Below, piece by piece: positions 8,346-15,949 of a stretch of DNA of 42,459 bases. The position numbers and the translations under genes are program-made. Numbering within the stretch: the first letter of the stretch is position 1; each line of letters starts with the position of its first letter. This stretch comes from CAZAFN01 sp964484795 (GTDB taxonomy: Bacteria; Pseudomonadota; Alphaproteobacteria; Methylaequorales; Methylaequoraceae). The stretch covers positions 1 to 42,459 of the forward strand of contig CAZAFN010000013.1 of NCBI GenBank assembly GCA_964484795.1, written 5' to 3'. The notes beneath the pieces are model-generated. The model was not told the DNA's origin. It saw only the letters and a program-made list of their open reading frames with translations, and made no database searches.

Positions 8346-9555
8346 ATTTCAATAATCTATTGTTTTTAAAAAAAGAAACAATTTTTTTTGAAAGTTTTTT
8401 TGCAATTAAAGTTTTCTTCATTGTTGGCCATTCTTCCGTTTTATTTTTATTTATAAAATAAACCTTGTTCTTTTCAGAACCAAAGTAATTCATTGGAGAA
8501 ATCTTATTTGCAACAATCCAATCACATTTCTTCTCTTTTAATTTAATGGTTGAATTTTTGATTAAATTTGAAGTTTCAGCAGAAAAACCAATGACAAGTT
8601 TCGGCCTTTTTTGGTGAACGGAGATGTTTCTTAAAACATCAATATTTCTTGAGAGCCTAATATTTAAATTTTTTTCATCATTTTTTTTTAGTTTGTGCTT
8701 TGCGATTCTGTTCGTTTTCCAATCAGATATTGCTGCAACTGAAATGAAAATATCGCTGGGCAAATGGGACAATGTACAATCTAAGAACTCTACTCCACTT
8801 TCAACCTTAATTAATTTAACATTTTTTGGATCTGAAAGGGAAGTTGGACCACTAACTAGAATAGTTTCTGCACCAAGGTCAGAAAGTGTTTCTGCAATGG
8901 AAAAACCTTGAATTCCAGAAGAAAAATTACTTATATATCTAATTGGATCAATTTTTTCAATTGATGGACCTGCAGTTACTATTGCTTTTAATCCTGATAG
9001 TACGTTTTTTTCGTTTAGTACTTTACTAATTTCTTCAACTATTTGCTCCACATCCATAAGCTTTCCTGTTCCCAATGTGCCACAAGCCAGCAGACCGCTT
9101 TGAGGATTTAAGATTTTTATACCCATATTTTCAAGATTTCTCATATTTTTTCTTACAGCATTGTTTTTCCACATATTGGAGTTCATTGCTGGTGCAATTA
9201 TTTTCTTTTTGTCTGACGCTAGTAATACATTTGTCGCTAAATCATCAGCAATACCGTTGGCCATCTTAGCCAAAAAATTTGCTGTACAAGGAACAACAAC
9301 AATGCCATCTGCTTCTTTGGCTAATTTTATGTGGTTCATTTTTTTTTCTTGATCCAATGAAAAAAGATTAGAATAGGTTTTTTTTCCCAATAGACTCTCA
9401 AAAGATAAGGCACTTACAAATTCTTTTGCGTTGTTGGTTAGTATGCATTCAATGGATGCTCTTGTATCCTGCAATCTTCTTATTAAATCTAATGCCTTGT
9501 AACAAGCTATTCCTCCCGTAACTATTAACAATATTTTTTTTTTTATTAGAATCAT
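8338..9555 (-). CDS. coaBC: Bifunctional phosphopantothenoylcysteine decarboxylase/synthetase
   Basis: Two-domain coenzyme A enzyme: the CoaB part ligates cysteine to 4'-phosphopantothenate and the N-terminal FMN-dependent CoaC part decarboxylates the product to phosphopantetheine. At 405 aa it has normal length. CoaC has TGGIACYK at 13-20, the catalytic His75 in KMNHIK, PAMNSNMW, and the reactive Cys in LLACGTLGTGKL. CoaB begins near residue 190 with VTAGPSIEKIDPIRYISN. It overlaps ubiE by 4 bases upstream and dut by 8 downstream, so translation is probably coupled. Confidence 0.96.
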   Translation of the reverse strand: MILIKKKILLIVTGGIACYKALDLIRRLQDTRASIECILTNNAKEFVSALSFESLLGKKTYSNLFSLDQEKKMNHIKLAKEADGIVVVPCTANFLAKMANGIADDLATNVLLASDKKKIIAPAMNSNMWKNNAVRKNMRNLENMGIKILNPQSGLLACGTLGTGKLMDVEQIVEEISKVLNEKNVLSGLKAIVTAGPSIEKIDPIRYISNFSSGIQGFSIAETLSDLGAETILVSGPTSLSDPKNVKLIKVESGVEFLDCTLSHLPSDIFISVAAISDWKTNRIAKHKLKKNDEKNLNIRLSRNIDVLRNISVHQKRPKLVIGFSAETSNLIKNSTIKLKEKKCDWIVANKISPMNYFGSEKNKVYFINKNKTEEWPTMKKTLIAKKLSKKIVSFFKNNRLLKYE

Positions 9556-10256
9556 TTCTTTTTTGACATATGAATGGAAGCAAGCCCATTAAGTATATCA
9601 ATTGCCTCAATATTGGCAAAACCTGATTTTTGAAGTTTTTTAGTTAATTCAATTTGATTGGGAAAATGCTTTATACTTTGAACAAGATACGAATAGGCAA
9701 CCTTATTGTTTAAAAAAACCCCACCATAAATTGGTATAATTTTACTATACAAATTAAATGCTTTTCTCAGAAATATGTTATTTATTTCACTAAATTCCAA
9801 ACAAAAAAACCCTCCACCCTTTTTTAAAACTCTATAAATTTCTCGTATAGATTTTTCAACATCTGAAAAATTTCTTAAACCAAAACCAACCACTACATAA
9901 TCAAAAATTTCATTTTTAAATGGAAGGTTTTCAGCTTGACCACACAAAAAAAATAAATTTTCTGAATCTAATTTTTTTTTTGCTTCATCTATCATCTCAA
10001 TGCTTGAATCATAGACAACACATTTGCAATTAGATTTTTCTTTTATAATTTTGGTTAGATCTCCAGAACCTGATGCCAAATCAAGAACTAAATCATTAGA
10101 ATTTAGGTTGATTAGATTAATAAATTCCCGCTTCCAAGTTCTGTGAAGGCCTAAGCTCATCAGATCATTCATAAAATCATATTTTTTTGATATACTAGAA
10201 AATATTTGACTTACAAGTTTTTCTTTTCTAGTTTTACTTAAAAATTTTTTTTCCAT
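9552..10256 (-). CDS. ubiE: Ubiquinone/menaquinone C-methyltransferase UbiE
   Basis: SAM-dependent methyltransferase of quinone synthesis (COQ5/UbiE family), 234 aa. The SAM motif is LVLDLASGSGDLTK (about residues 58-71), and VVGFGLRNFSD (about 118-128) is the UbiE family signature. The N-terminus SSISKKYDFMNDLMSLGLHR is typical and supports the start. Its start codon and that of divergent mutM share two bases in a CATG. The gene ends inside the start of coaBC; the ubiB gene often found between ubiE and coaBC in alphaproteobacteria is not here. Confidence 0.95.
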   Translation of the reverse strand: MEKKFLSKTRKEKLVSQIFSSISKKYDFMNDLMSLGLHRTWKREFINLINLNSNDLVLDLASGSGDLTKIIKEKSNCKCVVYDSSIEMIDEAKKKLDSENLFFLCGQAENLPFKNEIFDYVVVGFGLRNFSDVEKSIREIYRVLKKGGGFFCLEFSEINNIFLRKAFNLYSKIIPIYGGVFLNNKVAYSYLVQSIKHFPNQIELTKKLQKSGFANIEAIDILNGLASIHMSKKK

Positions 10257-11079
10257 GCCAGAACTTCCCGAAGTTGAAACAGTTAGAAATTTCTTGGATT
10301 CACAAATTGTTGGTCAAAAAGCATTAAAGATAAAAATTACAAATAAAACACTTAGATACGACATCCCCAATGACTTAAACAACAGATTAAGCAATGTCAT
10401 TCTAACAAAAATTATTAGAAGGGGTAAATATTTAATATTTTTATATAGGAATAAACAATATTTATTAATTCATCTTGGTATGACTGGTTATTTTAGAGTT
10501 TCTAAAAAAATAGAAAATAGACTTCATGATCACATCCATTTTTTGTTTTATGATAAAACACTGGTGTTTAATGACGTAAGAAAATTTGGTTTTTTTAAAG
10601 TTTATTCTAAAAATGAATTTTTGAAATCTAGTCATTTAAAGAATATGGGCCCAGAACCCTTGGAAGAGAAATTTAACCTAGATTATTTTAAAAAAAACAA
10701 AAATAGAGAGACTAGCATAAAAAATTTACTAATGAATCAAAAATTTGTTGCTGGATTAGGTAATATATATTGTTCAGAAATTCTATTTGATGCAGGAATT
10801 CACCCGGAAAAAAGAATTAAGGCACTAAAGGAAAGAGATATGATTATCCTATTAAGATCTACTAAAAAAATTTTAAATAAAGCTATTAAACATGGTGGAA
10901 CGACAATAAAAAACTTTATTGTTTCTAATGAAAAAATTGGTTACTTTAAGGACAAATTAAAAGTTTACGGAAGGTTTGATCAAGAGTGTTTTAGATGTTT
11001 AGGAGAGCAAAGAGTTTTGAAAATCAGGCAGAGTGGAAGATCAAGTTTTTTTTGTTCCAAATGCCAAAAATTAGAATGA
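10255..11079 (+). CDS. mutM: Formamidopyrimidine-DNA glycosylase (Fpg/MutM)
   Basis: Base-excision repair enzyme that removes 8-oxoguanine and formamidopyrimidines and nicks the abasic site. It has 274 aa. The start MPELPEVETV provides the catalytic Pro2 and Glu3 after Met removal, so this ATG is certain. RRGKYL holds the conserved Lys near 58, VAGLGNIYCSEILF is the helix-two-turn-helix region, and the C-terminal zinc finger has two CxxC pairs (CFRC and CSKC, near 245 and 268). The next gene starts in its stop (ATGA). Confidence 0.97.
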   Translation: MPELPEVETVRNFLDSQIVGQKALKIKITNKTLRYDIPNDLNNRLSNVILTKIIRRGKYLIFLYRNKQYLLIHLGMTGYFRVSKKIENRLHDHIHFLFYDKTLVFNDVRKFGFFKVYSKNEFLKSSHLKNMGPEPLEEKFNLDYFKKNKNRETSIKNLLMNQKFVAGLGNIYCSEILFDAGIHPEKRIKALKERDMIILLRSTKKILNKAIKHGGTTIKNFIVSNEKIGYFKDKLKVYGRFDQECFRCLGEQRVLKIRQSGRSSFFCSKCQKLE

Positions 11080-11423
11080 ATGCTACAATAACTTTTTTTG
11101 TTGTATTTTTTTTGTCTAGCTTATTAGCTGCAGAGCTCTTTGTTAATGGGTTTGGTGACATACCTATCTATAAAGATATGAAAAATGTTGATGATTCACT
11201 TATCTTATTTGACAAGGTCACAGGAAGATATGTTTCTTCTGAGATTATTGGGGACTATAAAAAAGGTGATGTAAAAGATTTTTATTTTAAAGTTTTACCA
11301 AATCTGGGTTGGGAAAGAATTGGTGATGATTTATTTCTTAGAGGAAAAGAAACTCTAGAAATAGATTACAAGCAAGAGAAATTGAAAACAAGGGTACGAT
11401 TTAGTGTTTCTCCCCAAAAATAA
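11076..11423 (+). CDS. Small exported protein of unknown function downstream of mutM
   Basis: A 115-aa protein with a signal peptide (ITFFVVFFLSSLLAAE, cleavage likely near residue 19). The mature part, about 95 aa, has DIPIYKDM, ILFDKVTGRYV, a block about a polypeptide change per step (GDVKDFYFKVLPNLGWER) and a final strand RVRFSVSP. I recall similar small proteins next to mutM in alphaproteobacteria, but no function is known to me. The start at 11076 makes an ATGA overlap with the mutM stop and places the signal peptide at the N-terminus; the longer open frame inside mutM is unlikely. Confidence 0.7.
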   Translation: MNATITFFVVFFLSSLLAAELFVNGFGDIPIYKDMKNVDDSLILFDKVTGRYVSSEIIGDYKKGDVKDFYFKVLPNLGWERIGDDLFLRGKETLEIDYKQEKLKTRVRFSVSPQK

Positions 11424-11435
11424 TCTATTTATTCC

Positions 11436-11464
11436 TTGACCATTCTTTATTTCAAAAGTATAAA
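11436..11464 (+). promoter_or_regulatory. Predicted strong promoter of rpsT
   Basis: TTGACC (11436-11441) and TATAAA (11459-11464) are separated by exactly 17 bases. The rpsT ATG follows the -10 hexamer after only 10 bases, so the transcript would start about 3-5 bases before the start codon, a nearly leaderless mRNA. Confidence 0.65.
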
Positions 11465-11474
11465 CTTTCCAATT

Positions 11475-11741
11475 ATGGCAAACATTAAATCAGCTAAGAA
11501 AAGAATCGTTCAAACTCTGAAAAGAACGGAGATTAATAAATTCAGGAAATCAAAAATTCGAAGTGTAATTAAAAGCATAAATAATTCGCTGTCTAAGAAA
11601 AAAAAAGATGATTTAAAAAAAAAATTTCTTGATTTGGAGATTAATTTAGCTAGAGCCGCCTCAAAGGGTGTTTTTAAGAAGAACACAGCATCAAGAATCA
11701 TTTCAAGACTTTCCCAGAAAATCAAGGTTTTGAAGACGTAA
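11475..11741 (+). CDS. rpsT: 30S ribosomal protein S20
   Basis: Primary 16S rRNA-binding protein of the small subunit, 88 aa, highly basic. The start MANIKSAKKRI is the family N-terminus, and RAASKGVFKKNTASRIISRLS is the conserved C-terminal helix. An upstream in-frame ATG at 11436 is rejected because it coincides with the -35 element. S20 sits just before dnaA in many alphaproteobacteria, as here with one rhodanese gene between. A run of 13 T follows the stop, but no hairpin precedes it. Confidence 0.97.
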   Translation: MANIKSAKKRIVQTLKRTEINKFRKSKIRSVIKSINNSLSKKKKDDLKKKFLDLEINLARAASKGVFKKNTASRIISRLSQKIKVLKT

Positions 11742-11812
11742 AGGTTTTTTTTTTTTTGTAAGATTGATTCAATTTTTTTTATTAGTTAATCTCTAAGTTT
11801 ATTTGAGGGATT

Positions 11813-12238
11813 ATGATAGAATTTGACTACTCGGGTGACTTGAGTCCCAAAGAGGCATGGAGTTTACTTCAAAAAGAAACAGATAGTTTTTTAGTTGACT
11901 GCAGAACAACTGCTGAATGGACATTCGTTGGAGTTCCTGACTTGGAATCTTTAAAGAAGAATGTAATTTTCATTGAATGGCAAACATACCCAAGAATGGA
12001 AAAAAATGAGAAATTTCTTGATGAGATCTCTCAAACAGAGATTAAAAAAGACTCCAAAGTGATTTTTTTGTGTAGGTCTGGTGCGCGTTCTCGATCAGCT
12101 GCTGAATTTCTCACTTTGCATGGTTACAAGAATTGTTTTAATTTTTCTGAAGGATTTGAAGGTAATCATAATGAAAACGGTCATCGTAGCAAAACTAATG
12201 GATGGAAATTCTATGAATTACCTTGGAAACAGGGATAA
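11813..12238 (+). CDS. Rhodanese-like sulfurtransferase domain protein
   Basis: Single-domain rhodanese of 141 aa. The active-site loop is CRSGARS with Cys87 as the persulfide-bearing nucleophile; FLVDCRTTAEW (about 25-35) and GYKNCFNFSEGFEG (about 102-115) are the usual framing motifs. It ends 8 bases before dnaA. Single-domain rhodaneses of this type are common near rpsT/dnaA in alphaproteobacteria; the physiological sulfur acceptor is unknown. GAGGGA lies just upstream of the ATG, at unusually short spacing. Confidence 0.88.
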   Translation: MIEFDYSGDLSPKEAWSLLQKETDSFLVDCRTTAEWTFVGVPDLESLKKNVIFIEWQTYPRMEKNEKFLDEISQTEIKKDSKVIFLCRSGARSRSAAEFLTLHGYKNCFNFSEGFEGNHNENGHRSKTNGWKFYELPWKQG

Positions 12239-12246
12239 AAAATAAT

Positions 12247-13650
12247 ATGTCAGATTCTGAAGAAAACAACTTTGCTGAAATACAAGCGCAATGGGCGGCC
12301 GTCAGGGGAAGAATAAGACAAAAGATAGGAGATGCACAATTCAAGAGTTGGATTAAATTGTTAACTTTAGAAGATTATGTAGACCAGAAAGTAATACTTA
12401 GTGTGCCCAGCAACTTTATTAGAACAAGAATTCTCGAACAATATCTTGAGATTATTAAGAGTTATTGGTTGGTTCAAAATTTAAAAATCAATGATATTGA
12501 GATTTTGGTTTCTAACACTAAGAAAAATGATTTAAATGTTTCATCTAAAATTGATCCAGAGGAGAAAAATCCAAAAGAAGGAAAATTAAAAAGTGATGAT
12601 GTTCTGAAATCTATAAGTTCAGATTTAGATAGTAGATTTACTTTCAAGAATTTTATTGTAGGCAAACCTAATGAGCTTGCATTTGCTGCTGCTAGGAGGG
12701 TTGCAGAATCAAAGGATGTGCCTTTCAATCCACTTTTTCTTTATGGTGGAGTTGGTTTAGGAAAGACCCACCTAATGCATGCAATTGCTCATGAAATAAA
12801 AAAAAGAAACCCAATAAGAAGAGTTATATATATGTCGGCTGAAAAATTTATGTATCATTTTATTAAAGCGTTGAGGTTTAAAAATACAGTTGCCTTCAAA
12901 GAACAATTTAGAAATGTTGACGTTCTTATGATTGATGATGTTCAATTTATTTCTGGGAAAGAATCTACCCAAGAAGAATTCTTTCATACGTTTAATGCAT
13001 TGATTGATCAGAACAAGCAATTAATAATTTCAGCGGATAAGTCTCCTCAGGATTTGGAAGGAATTGAAGAAAGAATGAGATCAAGGCTTGGCTGGGGTTT
13101 GGTAGCAGATATTCATCCACTTACATATGAATTAAGATTAGGGATTCTGCAAGCGAAAGAGGAAAAACTCTCTACTAGGATTCCGACAAATATACTAGAG
13201 TTTTTAGCCCACAAAATTACATCAAATGTTAGAGAACTAGAAGGTGCACTCAATAGACTTTCAGCTTTCTCGTCTCTTGTTGGCCGAGAGATTAATTTAG
13301 AGATGGCAAAAGATTTGCTGAAAGACCTTCTTAAATCATCCCAGAAAAAGGTTAATATTGAAGAAATACAAAAGAGGGTTTCCCAACATTTTAACATTAA
13401 AATGTCTGATATGAGTTCTGCAAGAAGATCTAGAACAATTGCTAGGCCGCGACAAATTGCAATGTATCTTTCTAAAAACTTAACATCTAGATCTTTGCCA
13501 GAGATAGGAAGAAGGTTTGGGAATAGAGATCACACGNNNNNNNNNNNNNNNNNNNNNNNNNNNNNNNNNTTTTTGATTAATCCAGATAGTGTTCTAGTCT
13601 TTAGTTTTGATGAAGATGTTCAATTATTAATTGGGATGTTAGAATCGTAA
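12247..13650 (+). CDS. dnaA: Chromosomal replication initiator DnaA (contains assembly gap)
   Basis: AAA+ ATPase that binds DnaA boxes and opens the origin. It has 467 codons, 11 of them unknown. Domain I (residues 1-85) begins with the usual W...L.....F..W pattern; a short linker follows. The ATPase domain has Walker A GGVGLGKTH (about 167-175) and Walker B VLMIDDVQF (about 228-236). Domain IV reads to GRRFGNRDHT and then breaks at 33 N bases, which remove most of the signature helix. The frame resumes with a plausible C-terminal helix ending LLIGMLES, so the gap length seems right. The ATG at 12247 is preferred to one 24 bases upstream inside the rhodanese gene. dnaN follows after 3 bases. 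Confidence 0.95.
   Translation: MSDSEENNFAEIQAQWAAVRGRIRQKIGDAQFKSWIKLLTLEDYVDQKVILSVPSNFIRTRILEQYLEIIKSYWLVQNLKINDIEILVSNTKKNDLNVSSKIDPEEKNPKEGKLKSDDVLKSISSDLDSRFTFKNFIVGKPNELAFAAARRVAESKDVPFNPLFLYGGVGLGKTHLMHAIAHEIKKRNPIRRVIYMSAEKFMYHFIKALRFKNTVAFKEQFRNVDVLMIDDVQFISGKESTQEEFFHTFNALIDQNKQLIISADKSPQDLEGIEERMRSRLGWGLVADIHPLTYELRLGILQAKEEKLSTRIPTNILEFLAHKITSNVRELEGALNRLSAFSSLVGREINLEMAKDLLKDLLKSSQKKVNIEEIQKRVSQHFNIKMSDMSSARRSRTIARPRQIAMYLSKNLTSRSLPEIGRRFGNRDHTXXXXXXXXXXXFLINPDSVLVFSFDEDVQLLIGMLES
13537..13569. other. Assembly gap (33 N) inside dnaA
   Basis: Thirty-three undetermined bases, exactly 11 codons, replace the segment after NRDHT of the DnaA signature in domain IV. The reading frame is kept on both sides, so the true sequence probably has the same length. 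This is not a biological feature. Confidence 0.99.
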
Positions 13651-13653
13651 ATT

Positions 13654-14757
13654 ATGGAGTTTTCTATCTCACAAAAAACCTTGCTTGAATGTCTAAATCA
13701 TTTTCAAAGCGTTGTTGAGCGAAGAAACACAATCCCGATTCTCTCTAATATTAAGATTGTAGCCTCAGAAAATGATTTAATAATTACTGCAACTGATTTA
13801 GCTTTGGAACTCACAGAAAGACTGGATGCCAAGGTTACAAAGGTTGGTGGAGTAACAATCCCCTCACAGCTTTTTTTTGACATAGTTAGAAAGGTGCCTG
13901 ACAAATCAGAAATAAAATTAAGAAAAGATGAAAAAACAGAGTTGGTTTTTGTTTTGTTTGGAGAGTCAAAGTTTTCAATACCTACTTTACCTATAGATGA
14001 TTTCCCAGAGATGGATGACGAAAATTTAGATGTTGAGATAGAAATAAAGTCGGATGAGTTGTGCAAACTTATTAATAATTGCAAATTTTGTATGGGTCTG
14101 GATGAGTCAAGACAATATTTAAATGGAATATATTTACACTTAAGTGGAGAAATTGTTTCAAGTGTTGCAACGGATGGCCATAGACTGGCTAAGTGTTCCT
14201 TGACTGCACTTAATAGCAAACCTTTTGAGGGAATAATAATTCCGAAGAAAACAGTTTATGAGATATCTAAAATTTTAGAAGAATATAGTGAAAAAGTAAT
14301 TTTGAATTTTTCCAAAAACCGACTAAAGGTAATTTTTGGTAATATAAAAATAATTACTAAATTGATTGCTTCTAATTTTCCAGATTATGAGAGTGTAATT
14401 CCAAAAGATAATGATCAAGTTATGGAAGTTGACTGTAAAAGTTTTAGTGAAACCATAGATAGAGTGTCTACAATTTCTAATGAAAAATTTAGAACAGTTA
14501 AGTTTGAAATTTCAGAGAACACGTGTGTGGTCAGTTCATTTGGCACTGACAAATCAATAGGTACGGAAAGTGTGGACGTTGATTTTTCTGGTTCTGGGGT
14601 TTCTATAAATTTTAATGCCAGATACATACTGGATGTTTTAAGTATTATTAAAACTGGAAAAGTTAAATTTCATTTTTCTAAAAATACTGCACCTACGGTT
14701 CTAGAAAGTAGTACTTTGAAAAACTCTCTTTTTTTGATAATGCAGATGAGAGCCTAA
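13654..14757 (+). CDS. dnaN: DNA polymerase III beta sliding clamp
   Basis: Ring-shaped processivity clamp, 367 aa, with the three-fold repeated fold. The N-terminal VERRNTIPILSNI (about 22-34) and CMGLDESRQYLNGIYL (about 147-162) are characteristic, and ATDGHRLAKC is the conserved peptide near the protein-binding pocket. The C-terminus SLFLIMQMRA corresponds to the usual ending that lines the pocket. It starts 3 bases after dnaA and ends 8 bases before recF, so the genes form one operon. Confidence 0.97.
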   Translation: MEFSISQKTLLECLNHFQSVVERRNTIPILSNIKIVASENDLIITATDLALELTERLDAKVTKVGGVTIPSQLFFDIVRKVPDKSEIKLRKDEKTELVFVLFGESKFSIPTLPIDDFPEMDDENLDVEIEIKSDELCKLINNCKFCMGLDESRQYLNGIYLHLSGEIVSSVATDGHRLAKCSLTALNSKPFEGIIIPKKTVYEISKILEEYSEKVILNFSKNRLKVIFGNIKIITKLIASNFPDYESVIPKDNDQVMEVDCKSFSETIDRVSTISNEKFRTVKFEISENTCVVSSFGTDKSIGTESVDVDFSGSGVSINFNARYILDVLSIIKTGKVKFHFSKNTAPTVLESSTLKNSLFLIMQMRA

Positions 14758-14765
14758 AATTTCTA

Positions 14766-15926
14766 ATGAATTCAAAAGTTAGGATTGAACGGTTAGTACT
14801 TAATAATTACAGGAACCATAAATTTCTCAGCCTTGATATTAGCAAAGATATAATTGTCATATACGGGAAAAATGGTTCGGGCAAAACAAATATTTTAGAA
14901 TCAATTTCCCTTTTTGATTCTTATAATGGTCTAAGAAATTCAAAATTTAGTGAAATTATTAAAGAAGATATAAAGGGGCCACTTGAACTTTTTGGTGTGA
15001 ATCTTAGCATTTTTTCTGGAGAACTAGCTTCCCAACTAGGTTTGGGTTTTAGAAAAGATTTTAATAATTTCAAGAAAATTTTCAGTGTTAATGGAAAGCG
15101 GACGAACACAGTTTTTTTGAAAAATTTAATGAATGTTTTTTGGATTGTTCCAAGAATGACATATCTATTTCAAAACAGTCCAGAAGAAAGAAGAAGTTTT
15201 ATAGACCTGATGATATCAAGTATTGATGCCAGTCATAAAAAGAAACTTGTGATTTATGAAAAATATAAACAGGAAAGGATAAAGATCCTAAAGAATCAAT
15301 TAAGTCGAAATCAGACGGATTGGTTGGATATTATTGAAAAGAAAATGGCATCGGTTGGAATAATGCTATGTGACTCGAGAAGGAGTTTTCTCAAAACAAT
15401 CAATGCTAATTTTCAAAAAATTAATTCTGATATGCCGCAACTAAAGATTGAATTTAATGGAGAGCTAGATGAAGCTTTGCTAAATCAACCGGCGTTGGAA
15501 GTAGAAGAATTATTTTATAAGAATCTTAAGAAAAATAGAAAAAAAGATTTTTTGACTGGAAGAACAAATTTTGGCGCAAACAAAACTGATTTATTAGTGT
15601 ATGACATAAAAGATGGAAGAGAAGCAAAAAAATTTTCCACGGGAGAACAGAAACTGATCGTTCTTTCATTAGTCTTTTCCTTTATCAAATATTTAAAAAT
15701 AAACAATTTATCAAATGTGATTTTCTTACTAGATGATATATTCTCATACTTGGATATAAAATTCATATTTACAATTTTGGAAAAGCTTAATGATCTAAAT
15801 ATACAAACATGGATTACCGATGTTCGTGGAGATTGGGTATTAAAAAACAACAGGTTTTACACAATGATTGATAAGATAAATATTGATGATAAAAGGTTTA
15901 AAGTTGTCAATAATAGGTTATACTAA
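14766..15926 (+). CDS. recF: DNA replication and repair protein RecF
   Basis: SMC-like ATPase that helps load RecA at gaps with RecO and RecR. It has 386 aa. Walker A is GKNGSGKTN at 34-42, the ABC-type signature is FSTGEQKLIVLS (about 291-302), and Walker B is VIFLLDDIFSYLD (about 317-329). PRMTYLFQNSPEERRSFID is the conserved middle segment. It lies in the order dnaA-dnaN-recF-gyrB. Confidence 0.94.
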   Translation: MNSKVRIERLVLNNYRNHKFLSLDISKDIIVIYGKNGSGKTNILESISLFDSYNGLRNSKFSEIIKEDIKGPLELFGVNLSIFSGELASQLGLGFRKDFNNFKKIFSVNGKRTNTVFLKNLMNVFWIVPRMTYLFQNSPEERRSFIDLMISSIDASHKKKLVIYEKYKQERIKILKNQLSRNQTDWLDIIEKKMASVGIMLCDSRRSFLKTINANFQKINSDMPQLKIEFNGELDEALLNQPALEVEELFYKNLKKNRKKDFLTGRTNFGANKTDLLVYDIKDGREAKKFSTGEQKLIVLSLVFSFIKYLKINNLSNVIFLLDDIFSYLDIKFIFTILEKLNDLNIQTWITDVRGDWVLKNNRFYTMIDKINIDDKRFKVVNNRLY

Positions 15927-15949
15927 TAATAGCAATTCGCGGTATTATT

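Noticed and set aside
11436..11474. Upstream in-frame ATG adding 13 residues to S20
   Set aside because: S20 proteins begin at MANIKSAKKR, and the upstream ATG lies on the -35 element of a strong promoter.
11745..11757. Run of 13 T after rpsT as an intrinsic terminator
   Set aside because: No stable GC-containing stem precedes it; long T-runs are common in this genome.
13704..14219. 171-codon open frame antisense to dnaN
   Set aside because: The dnaN protein is conserved over this region; the antisense frame has no recognisable domain and composition typical of a shadow frame.
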